64,000 bases of DNA from Vibrio sp. DW001 (GTDB lineage: Bacteria > Pseudomonadota > Gammaproteobacteria > Enterobacterales > Vibrionaceae). Location of the stretch: the NCBI RefSeq assembly GCF_029016285.1, contig NZ_CP091976.1, positions 124,001-188,000 on the forward strand, written 5' to 3'. This document shows, piece after piece, positions 46,047 to 55,462 of the stretch. The notes under the pieces were generated by a model. It worked only from the letters and a program-made list of their open reading frames with translations. It did not search any database and had not been told where the DNA came from. Every line of letters begins with the position of its first letter. The stretch's first letter is position 1. A program made the translations under genes and the position numbers.

Positions 46047-47171
46047 ATGGCAAAAGCGTTTGATATAAATAGAGTTAGCGCATTAATTATCAAAGAGTCC
46101 CTGCAAGTTCTTAGAGACCCCTCTGCCATTATTATCGCTTTTGTCTTGCCTGTTGTGTTGCTTACGTTGTTTGCAACCGCTATTTCGTTGGATATTAAAC
46201 AACTTCCTATTGCGGTTGTTAAACAAGACAATTCCGCATGGTCTGAGTCTTTATCTGCTGCATTTAGTCAAACAACGTATTTCTTAGTAGAACCGGTACG
46301 TGACCTTCGTGAAGCGAAGGAAAAAATAGTCACTGGGCAGTTAAGTGGCGCCGTAATTATCCCCAGTAATTTTTCACAACGCTTTGCCTCTGGAGACCGA
46401 AACAACTTGATTCAAGTTGTAACCGATGCGTCTCAACCAAATACGGCAAATTTTGTGGCTAACTACTCACAAGGTGTCGTGGCGTTATGGATTCAGCAAT
46501 CGACTTTAAATGAGCAAGCACAGAGGATTACGATAGAAAATCGTGTTTGGTTTAACCCAGAAGTCGAAAGTAAACGATTTCTAATTCCAGGAGCGATAGG
46601 CATTGTGATGACAATGATAGGCACATTACTTACGGCTTTAGTCATTGCGAGAGAGTGGGAGAAAGGCACGATGGAAGCCTTGATCTCGACACCAGCTCAG
46701 ACTAAAGAAATATTACTTGGAAAGCTTGTCCCTTATTTCATACTTGGACTTATCGCGACCGTTATATGCGTTTTGTTGTCCACCATCGTCTTCAATATTC
46801 CACTTGAAGGTTCGTGGGGAGCCGTACTTTTACTCTCTTCTTGTTTTATGATTCCAGCTTTGGGGCAAGGCTTATTAATTTCAACATTGGCCAAAAATCA
46901 ATTTATAGCGTCAATGGTGGCATTACTTTCTGCATTTCTGCCCGCGTTCTTATTGTCAGGGTTTCTATTTGAGATAGATTCCATGCCTTATGTCATTCAG
47001 TTAATTACCCATATTTTGGCAGTAAAATATTATATCGCGTGTATCCAAACCGTTTTCTTAGCTGGGGATATCTGGCCATTATTTATTCCCAATATTGCGG
47101 CAATGTTATTCATCGGACTGATATTTTTTATCATTGCTGTGAAAAAAACATCTAAGACATTAGAAGGATAA
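46047..47171 (+). CDS. ABC-2 type permease, YbhS-like
   Basis: This 374-residue permease has an N-terminal TM, a large extracytoplasmic domain (about 45-180) and five C-terminal TM helices. EKGTMEALISTPAQTKEILLGKLVPY (about 209) is the ABC-2 coupling region. The start follows the ATPase stop directly, with GAGGA seven bases upstream. It should pair with the next gene as a heterodimer. Confidence 0.92.
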   Translation: MAKAFDINRVSALIIKESLQVLRDPSAIIIAFVLPVVLLTLFATAISLDIKQLPIAVVKQDNSAWSESLSAAFSQTTYFLVEPVRDLREAKEKIVTGQLSGAVIIPSNFSQRFASGDRNNLIQVVTDASQPNTANFVANYSQGVVALWIQQSTLNEQAQRITIENRVWFNPEVESKRFLIPGAIGIVMTMIGTLLTALVIAREWEKGTMEALISTPAQTKEILLGKLVPYFILGLIATVICVLLSTIVFNIPLEGSWGAVLLLSSCFMIPALGQGLLISTLAKNQFIASMVALLSAFLPAFLLSGFLFEIDSMPYVIQLITHILAVKYYIACIQTVFLAGDIWPLFIPNIAAMLFIGLIFFIIAVKKTSKTLEG

Positions 47172-47176
47172 AAACC

Positions 47177-48283
47177 ATGTTATTTTCACCAGCATTAAAG
47201 GCGCAAATTATTAAGGAGTTTTTATGTATTTTACGCGATAAAAAAACCAGAATTGTCTTAATAGCGCCTCCTCTCCTTCAGCTCATTATTTTTTCATACG
47301 CCATCACTCTCGATGTTAATAATGTAAATGTAACCATGTTCAATCGAGATAATGGTTACTACTCTGAGCAGTTCATTCATCAAATCGCAAACGCAAACTT
47401 CGTCAAAAAGATTGATAATGTGCATTCATATCAACAACTACAACACCAAATGAATCTTAGACAAAGTTTAGTTGCCATTGTCATCCCTTCTGATTTTTCA
47501 AAAACAGTCATCAAAGGTGATAACCCACAAATACAGGTCATTTCAGATGGAAGAAGAGCGAACTCAGCCCAGGTTGTCACTGGATATATACAAAGCATTA
47601 GTGCTTTGTATCTCGCTACCGTTGACTTAGGTCAAGAGCAGACCAACCCAGTCACGGTACGACACTGGTTTAATAGCAACCTAGAGTATCAATGGTTTGT
47701 TGTTCCGGGATTGTCTGGGGTTCTCTCCATGGTCATTGCTTTGTTGTTAACGGCCTTATCCATCGCGCGTGAACGAGAATTAGGCACATTTGAACAGCTT
47801 TTAGTCTCCCCATGTAGTTCGGGAGAAATCATTGTCGCGAAGGTTATACCACCATTAGTCGTCGGCCTATTCCTTGGGAATGTGATGATTGCAGCGGGAA
47901 TATTTATCTTCGAGATCCCCTTCACCGGGTCTTTTTTATGGTTACAACTGGCTTTAATCGTATTTCTGATCTCGATGGCAGCAATGGGCTTAATGATTTC
48001 AGCCATATCAAATACCCAGCAACAAGCTATTTTAGGTTGTTTTGCCGCCGTTGTTCCTCTGATGTTGTTGTCTGGATTTGCAACACCCGTTGCTAACATG
48101 CCTCAAAGTTTACAGTACATCGCTGAATGGTTACCCATCCAACATTATTTGGTCATCGTACAAGGCGTATTTCTGAAGGCGTTACCAATACATGAGATCA
48201 TCGCTCACACCATCCCAATGGCGATTGTTGCTGGTGTTTCTCTCATTATTGCGAGTTTGTTAGTAAGAAACAAACTGCAATAA
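47177..48283 (+). CDS. ABC-2 type permease, YbhR-like
   Basis: This 368-residue permease has the same layout as its upstream neighbour: one N-terminal TM, an extracytoplasmic region and five C-terminal helices. ERELGTFEQLLVSPCSSGEIIVAKVIPP (about 196) is the coupling loop. It starts five bases after the previous stop with AAGGA upstream. It is the last gene of the operon. The pump probably exports drugs or cationic compounds, which is inference from YbhFSR. Confidence 0.92.
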   Translation: MLFSPALKAQIIKEFLCILRDKKTRIVLIAPPLLQLIIFSYAITLDVNNVNVTMFNRDNGYYSEQFIHQIANANFVKKIDNVHSYQQLQHQMNLRQSLVAIVIPSDFSKTVIKGDNPQIQVISDGRRANSAQVVTGYIQSISALYLATVDLGQEQTNPVTVRHWFNSNLEYQWFVVPGLSGVLSMVIALLLTALSIARERELGTFEQLLVSPCSSGEIIVAKVIPPLVVGLFLGNVMIAAGIFIFEIPFTGSFLWLQLALIVFLISMAAMGLMISAISNTQQQAILGCFAAVVPLMLLSGFATPVANMPQSLQYIAEWLPIQHYLVIVQGVFLKALPIHEIIAHTIPMAIVAGVSLIIASLLVRNKLQ

Positions 48284-48619
48284 CCAATATCAGTATCCCC
48301 ATGATTTGGCTATTGTCATTGTAGATTACAGCCCGTTTGAGCGGTTAGACCCGCCTTAGTGTTTACTCCATGCTGCAATATCGAATCATGTAACGAGACC
48401 CAATCATATTTAAATCGGCTTAATAACCGGCACATTACCGAGTCGATAAATATACTTTCGCCAAATTACCTAGTAATATGAGACTCCGTAACCGTTCAAT
48501 GACTTCTGTCTCGCTCTATCCTACTCAACGTTAATTTACTTTCGTTTTGAGGAAGAATTTTGAGGAGGCATCGGGGAGAGTTAGTTTTCCCTTATAAATT
48601 AAAGGATTATGATTTCGTA

Positions 48620-50620
48620 ATGTTCCAAGACAACCCCCTACTGGCTCAATTAAAGCAGCAAATAAAAGAAAATATCCCTAAAAAAGAAGGTGTGGTTAAA
48701 GCGACTGAAAGAGGTTTCGGCTTTCTAGAAGTGGATAACAAAACCAGCGTCTTTATTCCCCCTGCACATATGAAGAAATGCCTGCACGGTGACAAGGTCG
48801 TGGCGCTTATTCGTAACGAAAATGACAAAGAGTTCGCCGAACCAGATCAACTCATCGAACAGAGCCTTAACCGTTTCATCGGGCGAGTTAAATTGTTTAA
48901 AGGTCGCCTTAATGTGGTACCTGACAAACAGCAATACAGAAAACTCTCACTTAAGGCCAAGGCCAAGAAAGGGGTCAACCCAGAGACACTAAATGACGGC
49001 GATTGGGTTGTTGCACAACTCGTCCAGCATCCACTAAAAGATAACAGCGGTTTTTTTGTCGAAATCGTTGAAAAAATCACTGATGCAGATGACAAAATTG
49101 CACCATGGTGGGTAACGTTGGCTGAAAATGACCTACCAAATACGGAGCCTGAAGGGATACAAGAGTGGGCGATATTGGATGATCCTTCTCTGACCCGTGT
49201 TGATATGACTGCAGTACCATTTGTTACTATCGATGGCGAGTCTACCAAAGATATGGACGACGCTTTATATGCTGAAAAACTTGAATCGGGAGGTTATAAA
49301 CTGACCATCGCCATCGCCGATCCAACCGCTTATATATCCACCGATGATGACATGGATAAAGTGGCTAGAGCACGTGGCTTCACTATCTATCTACCGGGTA
49401 GAAACATTCCCATGTTACCGCGAGAACTTGCAGATAAACTCTGTTCTCTTGTTGAAGGCGAAATTCGTCCCGCTTTATGTTGCAGTGTGACTATCTCCGA
49501 TGACGGAACCATTGGTAATGATATACAATTTTTTGCGGCCAATATTAAGTCGCACGCTCGCTTAAACTACAACAATGTATCTGATTGGCTAGAAGACACT
49601 TCGGCGAATCAATGGCAGCCCAGCACAAGCATAGCAGAAGTACTTCAAGTTCTCGCTGATTTAGCAGATGCGAGAGCCTCCTGGAGAGAAAGCAACGCTG
49701 TAGTATTTAAAGATCGCCCTGATTATCGATTTGAACTAAGCGAAAACAACGACATCATCGCGATCCATACAGAAGAACGCAGAAGCGCAAACAAACTGGT
49801 TGAAGAAACGATGATTACGGCCAACATTTGCGCAGGTTCGGTACTGAAACAAAAATTTGGCACGGGCATATTTAATACGCACGCAGGTTTTAAAACAGAC
49901 CGAATTAAAGATGTCGTTAAACTGGTAAATAGCAACCCTGAAAACGACTTCACAGAAGAAGAATTAGGCTCGTTAGAAGGTTTTAGCGCTCTTAGACGTT
50001 GGCTTAATAATCAAGAAACTGCCTATCTAGATAATAGGCTTAGAAAGCTTCAAGCCTATAGTGAAATGGGCAACGTGCCATTAGAACATTTCGCCATGGG
50101 CCTTGATATCTATGCGACTTGGACGTCTCCAATTAGAAAATATGGCGACATGGTCAACCATCGATTGCTTAAAGACCATATCTTGGGCCGTGAACCCGTT
50201 CACGCACCCGATGATTCGCTAGGTGATGAACTCGCAATACATAGAAAACACCATAAAATTGCCGAGCGAAATATTGCAAACTGGCTATATGCTCGAACGT
50301 TAGCGAATGAGCCGAAAAAAGAAACAATTTTTGTCGCCGAAATATTTGATATCAATCGTGCTGGAATGCGAGTTCGTATTTTGGAGAACGGCGCGACGAG
50401 CTTTGTGCCTGCGTCTCTAATTATGGCGAATAAAGAGCGAATTGAGTGCAATAGCGAATTAGGTACTATATCTATCGACAAGGATCACGTTTACAAACTT
50501 GGTGATGTGCTAGAAATAGTACTTACTGATGTAAGTATAGAAAATCGTAATATAGTTGCCAAACCTAAGCAACCTTTTGCAGAGCCAGAACAAGCTGAGC
50601 CGAATAAGAAATCGGAATAA
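48620..50620 (+). CDS. rnb: Exoribonuclease II (RNase II)
   Basis: This enzyme degrades single-stranded RNA 3' to 5'. It has 666 residues beginning [14 protein letters not shown], as in Escherichia coli (644). A cold-shock domain [15 protein letters not shown] opens the protein. The catalytic cluster is [14 protein letters not shown] (about 205-218), and [16 protein letters not shown] (about 498) is the RNB-domain arginine motif. An S1 domain closes it. ATG at 48620 is chosen by homology, but its ribosome site is distant; an in-frame TTG at 48560 also exists. The C-terminal tail is slightly longer than usual. Confidence 0.93.
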   Translation: MFQDNPLLAQLKQQIKENIPKKEGVVKATERGFGFLEVDNKTSVFIPPAHMKKCLHGDKVVALIRNENDKEFAEPDQLIEQSLNRFIGRVKLFKGRLNVVPDKQQYRKLSLKAKAKKGVNPETLNDGDWVVAQLVQHPLKDNSGFFVEIVEKITDADDKIAPWWVTLAENDLPNTEPEGIQEWAILDDPSLTRVDMTAVPFVTIDGESTKDMDDALYAEKLESGGYKLTIAIADPTAYISTDDDMDKVARARGFTIYLPGRNIPMLPRELADKLCSLVEGEIRPALCCSVTISDDGTIGNDIQFFAANIKSHARLNYNNVSDWLEDTSANQWQPSTSIAEVLQVLADLADARASWRESNAVVFKDRPDYRFELSENNDIIAIHTEERRSANKLVEETMITANICAGSVLKQKFGTGIFNTHAGFKTDRIKDVVKLVNSNPENDFTEEELGSLEGFSALRRWLNNQETAYLDNRLRKLQAYSEMGNVPLEHFAMGLDIYATWTSPIRKYGDMVNHRLLKDHILGREPVHAPDDSLGDELAIHRKHHKIAERNIANWLYARTLANEPKKETIFVAEIFDINRAGMRVRILENGATSFVPASLIMANKERIECNSELGTISIDKDHVYKLGDVLEIVLTDVSIENRNIVAKPKQPFAEPEQAEPNKKSE

Positions 50621-50632
50621 TGTTTACTATCT

Positions 50633-50657
50633 AACAAGGTGTTTACTGCACCTTGTT
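50633..50657 (+). terminator. Terminator-like hairpin after rnb
   Basis: AACAAGGTG pairs perfectly with CACCTTGTT around seven bases, but the following T-run is poor. It lies 20 bases before the AraC-type start and may only attenuate. Confidence 0.45.
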
Positions 50658-50676
50658 ACTGTTTCAATGTGAGTTT

Positions 50677-51486
50677 ATGTCGAGAATAAAAGTATATAAG
50701 CATGATATTTTCGTTGCCCGCAAGGCAACTCGTTATCCAATAACCCAATGTGGGCTAATTTTGGTCAGAGATGGTCACGTTAGCTATTCAACAAAAGAGA
50801 ACCTACCTAGAACGCTTTCTGCTGGTGAGTTCACTATTTACCACTCTGACAGAGTAAGGGATATAGTGTCGCACGCCGATAATGGCACATTTGCTGCTGA
50901 TATCATCACCTTTGAACCCAGTTTGTTCCGGCAGTTCTGTGACAATCTGAATAATTCAGAGTTGAATACGACAGATGACAATACGCAAAACCATGTATTA
51001 AGTGATGCCCATGAAACGGCAAAGACAATTCTCACCGTATTGCTAAAAGCCAAAGAAAGTAATACGAGCACAGAGTCCACGTTAGAATCTTTAGCTCAGG
51101 CTCTTATCTATGAAATCCTGTCTATCGAACCTAACTTCTTACCTGTTATTCGTAGCGCTTGCGATCAAGGAACGGCAGAGAAAGTCATCGGATTTATTGA
51201 GATCAATATTGAAGGTGATGTCTCGCTAGAATCGACCGCAGGCTTCCTCGGCATGTCGATCGCCACACTTAAAAGACGATTGGCTGCGGAAGGTTTAAGC
51301 TTTTCTCAAATACTAAAAATAAAGCGAGTAAACTACGCAGCAACGAAGCTTAGATTAAGTAACAAGTCTATCGCTCAGATTGCGCTAGAATCCGGATTCA
51401 AAAGCGCAGCACACTTCAGTACGGCGTTTAAAGGCGTGCAAGCTATGACACCGAAAGAGTTTCGACAACACGTTAAAAAAGGTTAA
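50677..51486 (+). CDS. AraC-family transcriptional regulator
   Basis: This 269-residue regulator has a variable N-terminal region and a C-terminal AraC domain (about 165-265). That domain holds two helix-turn-helix units: SLESTAGFLGMSIATLKRRL and SIAQIALESGFKSAAHFSTAFK, followed by TPKEFR. The N-terminus shows no clear cupin sugar-binding motif. ATG at 50677 has GTGAG just upstream. Targets are unknown. Nothing ties it to rnb beyond proximity. Confidence 0.88.
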   Translation: MSRIKVYKHDIFVARKATRYPITQCGLILVRDGHVSYSTKENLPRTLSAGEFTIYHSDRVRDIVSHADNGTFAADIITFEPSLFRQFCDNLNNSELNTTDDNTQNHVLSDAHETAKTILTVLLKAKESNTSTESTLESLAQALIYEILSIEPNFLPVIRSACDQGTAEKVIGFIEINIEGDVSLESTAGFLGMSIATLKRRLAAEGLSFSQILKIKRVNYAATKLRLSNKSIAQIALESGFKSAAHFSTAFKGVQAMTPKEFRQHVKKG

Positions 51487-51515
51487 AAAAGAGAACCTTT
51501 ATGGTTCTCTTTTAA
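51487..51515 (+). terminator. Terminator between the AraC gene and the DUF3024-like gene
   Basis: AAAAGAGAACC pairs perfectly with GGTTCTCTTTT around TTTAT. It can end both converging transcripts. Confidence 0.88.
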
Positions 51516-51533
51516 TTTGCTTCTCCCCGTAAT

Positions 51534-51905
51534 TCACCAGATAATTTGATGCGGATCCAATTCAATTTCATCAAGTAGTCGAGCAAATTCTGATTGGGGT
51601 TGTAACTTTGGGTAAGGCACCCAAGCTTCTAATTCTGTACTCCCTTCTTCGCTTTCTGCTAAAAAAAGTTGCCACGTGTTTTTGTTCGAGTCGTATTCTA
51701 GTTTTGCGATTGGAAATTCATCATTTACGTGAGAAGAGTCAAGCAAAAAGCAGAGCTTTGAAAACATCACGCCTTCGCTATATATTTCATATTGCACTTT
51801 TCCCATCTCAGCTAAGATGCTTTGATTACGGCTAGAACACATGGCCCTAACGGCTTTTTCAAGGCGAAACTGTTCTATCTCTGATATATGCATGAACTTC
51901 ACCAT
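51534..51905 (-). CDS. DUF3024-like small protein
   Basis: This 123-residue acidic, soluble protein has no signal or membrane segment. The stretch IAKLEYDSNKNTWQLFLAESE (about 66-86) resembles DUF3024 proteins, common in vibrios. Function is unknown. ATG at 51905 is used; ATG at 51893 is also possible. It converges with the AraC gene and has no clear operon partner. Confidence 0.7.
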   Translation of the reverse strand: MVKFMHISEIEQFRLEKAVRAMCSSRNQSILAEMGKVQYEIYSEGVMFSKLCFLLDSSHVNDEFPIAKLEYDSNKNTWQLFLAESEEGSTELEAWVPYPKLQPQSEFARLLDEIELDPHQIIW

Positions 51906-52051
51906 CTAAAATTGGTCCCTATTTAACTATAAGCCTTATCTGATGAAATACACTTAATGTTGTGAATAAAAGACAAACTTACTGTCATTCATAAAAATGT
52001 CATACCTCAGAAATACAATTTGATTTCGGATTACTCATTTTTGGAGATTTT

Positions 52052-52870
52052 ATGTTTCGTGTTGTTCTAGCAACTCTGTTATCAGCCACCTTTTTACTTC
52101 CAGTAGCAAACGCTAAAGAAGTAAACATTTCAGGTTCCACATCTGTGTCACGTATCATGGACGTTTTGGCTGAGGAATTTAATGCGACGCATGACGCATC
52201 CTATATCGCAGTTCAAAGTATTGGTTCAACCGCGGGTATCACCATGGTAAACAAAGGTGTTGCGGAAATAGGAATGAGTTCACGTTATCTTACTGAAGGT
52301 GAGTATTCTGAACAGTTAACGGTACTGACCATCGCCTATGACGGCTTGGGTGTCGTTGTTAACCACGCGAACCTAATTAAAGACATCACTCGCGAACAAC
52401 TTTTCGATGTCTATAAAGGCAATATCACTAATTGGAAACAACTCGGAGGCAAAGATCTCACTATCGCGGTTGTCACGCGCGAGTTATCTTCTGGTTCTCG
52501 TTCTAGTTTTGAATCACTGCTCGGTTTAACACGGATAGTCAATAAGCATCAAGTATCTGATATCAATCCAACCAATTTGGTTGTCAGTAGTAACAGTATG
52601 GTCAAGACCATCGTTAAACATAATCCACAGGCGATAGGTTTTATTTCAGATGGTTCCGTAGACAACACAGTAAAAGAGTTAACATTCGAAGGTATCACCG
52701 CTACGCAGACAAATATTCGCGACAAAAAGTACCAACTTTCTAGACCTTTCATTATTTTCTACAAAACGGAAGAAATTAGTAAGGATGGTCAAACGTTCAT
52801 TCAGTTTCTAAAATCAGACCGTGCAAAGAAACTCATTCAGCAATACGGTTATATACCAACGAACGATTAA
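52052..52870 (+). CDS. PstS-type periplasmic phosphate-binding protein, stand-alone
   Basis: This 272-residue protein has a signal peptide ending ANA before KEVNISGSTSV. The ligand loops SGSTSVSRIM (about 28), GSTAGITM (about 57) and ELSSGSRSSFE (about 145) match PstS-family phosphate-binding proteins. It lacks adjacent pstCAB. A role in phosphate capture for a distant transporter, or in sensing, is inferred. GGAGATTTT precedes ATG. Two TGTCAT copies upstream are 15 bases apart rather than the 11 of a standard Pho box. Confidence 0.88.
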   Translation: MFRVVLATLLSATFLLPVANAKEVNISGSTSVSRIMDVLAEEFNATHDASYIAVQSIGSTAGITMVNKGVAEIGMSSRYLTEGEYSEQLTVLTIAYDGLGVVVNHANLIKDITREQLFDVYKGNITNWKQLGGKDLTIAVVTRELSSGSRSSFESLLGLTRIVNKHQVSDINPTNLVVSSNSMVKTIVKHNPQAIGFISDGSVDNTVKELTFEGITATQTNIRDKKYQLSRPFIIFYKTEEISKDGQTFIQFLKSDRAKKLIQQYGYIPTND

Positions 52871-53001
52871 CGAAACATCGACCTAAATTGACGAGTCCGT
52901 GATATATCATACCGTAAAGGACCAAAGAGCCAGTCAAGGATGACAAACTTAGTTAGTTTTATATAACCTAGATTGGATTAACAGCGTTAAACAATGAAGA
53001 T

Positions 53002-53034
53002 AAAAAAAGAGCGACTAAATAGTCGCTCTTTTTT
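53002..53034. terminator. Bidirectional terminator between pstS-like and maoC-like genes
   Basis: GCGACTA and TAGTCGC pair perfectly around two bases, flanked by AAAAAAAGA and TCTTTTTT runs. Confidence 0.9.
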
Positions 53035-53045
53035 AAAAAATAATC

Positions 53046-53732
53046 TTAGAAATAAAGCCTTATAACCGACACTACCACACATCCCGGACGACGAACTCCG
53101 TCTATTTCAACTTTGAGTTCACGCTCTACCTCAAGGCCTTTCTTAATAGGTGTCACTTTCAATAGCTTGCTACGAGTTCGAATTTGATTTCCCGCTTTCA
53201 CAGGATAAGGGAAGCGTACCTGATTCAAACCAACATTAATCACAAGACGGGCGCTAGGAAACAATGGGTTATTCGCATCAACGCTGTCTGTCATTTTAGA
53301 TAGCATAGACAGGGTCAAAAAGCCATGAGCGACAGTGCTCTTAAAAGGTGACTCTTCAGCTGCTCTCTCTGGATCAGTGTGGATCCATTGCATGTCTTCT
53401 GTCACTTGGCCAAAAGAATTGATGCGGTCTTGAGTCATTTGAACCCACTCACCAACATGAATTTCTTCATCTAACTTTTCATGGAGTTCATTGAGAACCG
53501 CCAACGCTTTATCACTTAAATCAAAACTTTCCTGAACGCTAGGTTTCATTTCTTCATTAACAGCAGGAATCATCGAGTGATCACGAAACCAATGCAATAT
53601 CGGGCTTTCACTCGCTTTATGGACAAGGTCGTCCCAGTAATCTTTAATCACAGGCGACATGAGTTCTTTGATTTCCAAATGATGCTTGGTCAAAGATTCC
53701 CCTCTGTGCTTGAGAATATCAACAACTTTCAT
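53046..53732 (-). CDS. MaoC-like hot-dog enoyl hydratase/dehydratase
   Basis: This 228-residue protein has a C-terminal MaoC domain (about 95-228). GQVTEDMQWIHTDPERAAEESPFKSTVAHGF is the hydratase-2 pattern with the catalytic Asp and His (D..WIH.D) and the AHGF turn. The N-terminal 90 residues are a helical extension of unknown use. ATG at 53732 is chosen because AGAGG lies five bases before it, and because a FabR-like palindrome overlaps the longer frame at 53817-53834. It probably hydrates enoyl thioesters in lipid or PHA-related metabolism. Confidence 0.86.
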   Translation of the reverse strand: MKVVDILKHRGESLTKHHLEIKELMSPVIKDYWDDLVHKASESPILHWFRDHSMIPAVNEEMKPSVQESFDLSDKALAVLNELHEKLDEEIHVGEWVQMTQDRINSFGQVTEDMQWIHTDPERAAEESPFKSTVAHGFLTLSMLSKMTDSVDANNPLFPSARLVINVGLNQVRFPYPVKAGNQIRTRSKLLKVTPIKKGLEVERELKVEIDGVRRPGCVVVSVIRLYF

Positions 53733-53816
53733 AAAAACCTCTGCTAATGGAAGCTCGTCTACCGAGCAGTAACAGTTAAGTTTGACGCCGTTCACACTTT
53801 CTTGCAAATACTTTCG

Positions 53817-53834
53817 AGCGCACAAGTGTATTCT
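53817..53834. promoter_or_regulatory. FabR/DesT-like operator upstream of the maoC-like gene
   Basis: AGCGCACA and TGTATTCT flank AG, matching 15 of 18 positions of the perfect palindrome before the desaturase. It lies 84 bases before the chosen start. A separate dyad GTTTATT/AATAAAC at 53843-53859 lies further upstream. Confidence 0.55.
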
Positions 53835-54007
53835 GAAACGATGTTTATTTATAATAAACAGTATGTTATATAATAAAACATTATTTTATTACACAACTGA
53901 TCAATACACCAAATTTACACATATTTAACAAAATCGAAGAAAAACGTACTGTTCTGCTCATTTTCCCGATCTGTATGAGCGGGAACGAGACGAAAGGACA
54001 TGACCCA

Positions 54008-55453
54008 TTACCATTTTTTGAATAATCGACCCACAATGTTTGGATGGTAGTTCCAACAATGATCAAACATTGCCATTAACTGCGGATTGCCGTACTTCGA
54101 TAGACTAATCGCATGAAAACGGTTTTTCTTAGATTGGAGTGTTCTGACCATATCCAAGATAACTTCAGGTTGTTTGGGGGCTATAAAATCAGAAATAACC
54201 ACCATATCAGCATTGCGATACTTGCCGGAGCTCATTAATTCTACCGATTTAACGATAACAGGATCCAGATCAGTCCCTCCGTGAAACTGATACGAGAGAA
54301 AGTCACTGGCTTCCCTTAAACCATCCGCTTTAGTCAACTCGTAGGTAATCCGTTCGGTTGAAAACAGAATAACAAAGCACTCTCTGTTTTCAGCAAGCGC
54401 TATTTGCATCAAAGCATAAGACATCGCTTTAGCACATTGCTCAGGGAATCCACTCATCGATCCGGAAGAATCGACACAGATAATAAATGGCCCTTTTTCT
54501 ATATCTATTTTCCTATTTTCTGGTTTCTGAGATTTGATCTTACGAAGCTTGCGCGCTTTACCCTTTACTTTATAGTTCATCAAGCGCTTATCAACCAAAT
54601 GCTTGTAAAACACCACCTCTAGCTCTGGGTAAGCCAAGAACATCGTTTCATTCGGCAACATTCGGCTGAGATCATCACTTTCATGAATGCCAACAATATC
54701 ATCCGCTGCTTCGTCGCTTTTTTCTTCAACCATTCTTAGCTCTTCAGCTGGATTTTTTAATAAATCAGGGTCACTCACTTCACTGGCCATTCGCCCCAGT
54801 TTTTCAGCCATCGCTTGCAACTCGGCATTCTTCTTCAAGAATTCCGCATAGCGTTTCATCGACAAAACATCGCTTTTAGATAGTTTTGCCGCTGCCATAT
54901 CCCACAGTCGACCAAGCTTGGCAATATCACCTTGCTCAGAAACGTTCTGCATGCTTTGCATTGTTTCTATGCGTTGATAGAGATCGGCTAAAAACTTCTC
55001 TTTATCCGATTCTAACTGTGCAATCTCAGCCTGTTTTATCGCTTTTGATAAGCTTTTGTACCACTGTTCGCAGAAGTAATGAGGAAACATAGGGTTATAG
55101 ACACCTTTGTTTCGTTCTAATAACTTCTTCGCTTTAGAATAGAATGGGGAATGCCATTGAAGTTGTTTGACAATATCAGGGACTTTTTCAAAGAATGTAT
55201 CTTCATCATAATGAATAACTTCTTGATAAAGATTAAGCTCATCAAGCAATCGTTCAGTCTCACACGCTTTGGTGATTTTTCTTTTCACCCCATTTCGCCA
55301 CTTGGTAATCTGATTATTTACCGAGGCTTTTACCGCTCTATTCTCTGGGATCATAAGCAGTTGAGATCGACCGATTAAGTCATTAACCGCCGTATCTATG
55401 ATGCCCGACTCTGCGACCATCATTATCAAATTTAGTCCATCTGCACCTAGCAC
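54008..55453 (-). CDS. viaA: VWA-domain protein ViaA, partner of RavA
   Basis: This 481-residue protein has a helical N-terminal region and a C-terminal von Willebrand A domain. The metal-binding MIDAS residues are in CVDSSGSMSG (about 325) and FHGGTDLD (about 398). It works with the MoxR AAA+ ATPase RavA, possibly as a chaperone for respiratory complexes such as Nuo or fumarate reductase. The start is GTG with AGGAAAATAAA upstream. It lies nine bases after ravA. Length matches Escherichia coli ViaA (483). Confidence 0.92.
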   Translation of the reverse strand: MLGADGLNLIMMVAESGIIDTAVNDLIGRSQLLMIPENRAVKASVNNQITKWRNGVKRKITKACETERLLDELNLYQEVIHYDEDTFFEKVPDIVKQLQWHSPFYSKAKKLLERNKGVYNPMFPHYFCEQWYKSLSKAIKQAEIAQLESDKEKFLADLYQRIETMQSMQNVSEQGDIAKLGRLWDMAAAKLSKSDVLSMKRYAEFLKKNAELQAMAEKLGRMASEVSDPDLLKNPAEELRMVEEKSDEAADDIVGIHESDDLSRMLPNETMFLAYPELEVVFYKHLVDKRLMNYKVKGKARKLRKIKSQKPENRKIDIEKGPFIICVDSSGSMSGFPEQCAKAMSYALMQIALAENRECFVILFSTERITYELTKADGLREASDFLSYQFHGGTDLDPVIVKSVELMSSGKYRNADMVVISDFIAPKQPEVILDMVRTLQSKKNRFHAISLSKYGNPQLMAMFDHCWNYHPNIVGRLFKKW

Positions 55454-55462
55454 TTTATTTTC

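Noticed and set aside
51982..52004. Possible Pho box before the pstS-like gene
   Set aside because: The two TGTCAT copies are 15 bases apart; a standard Pho box repeats at 11. Not claimed as a site.
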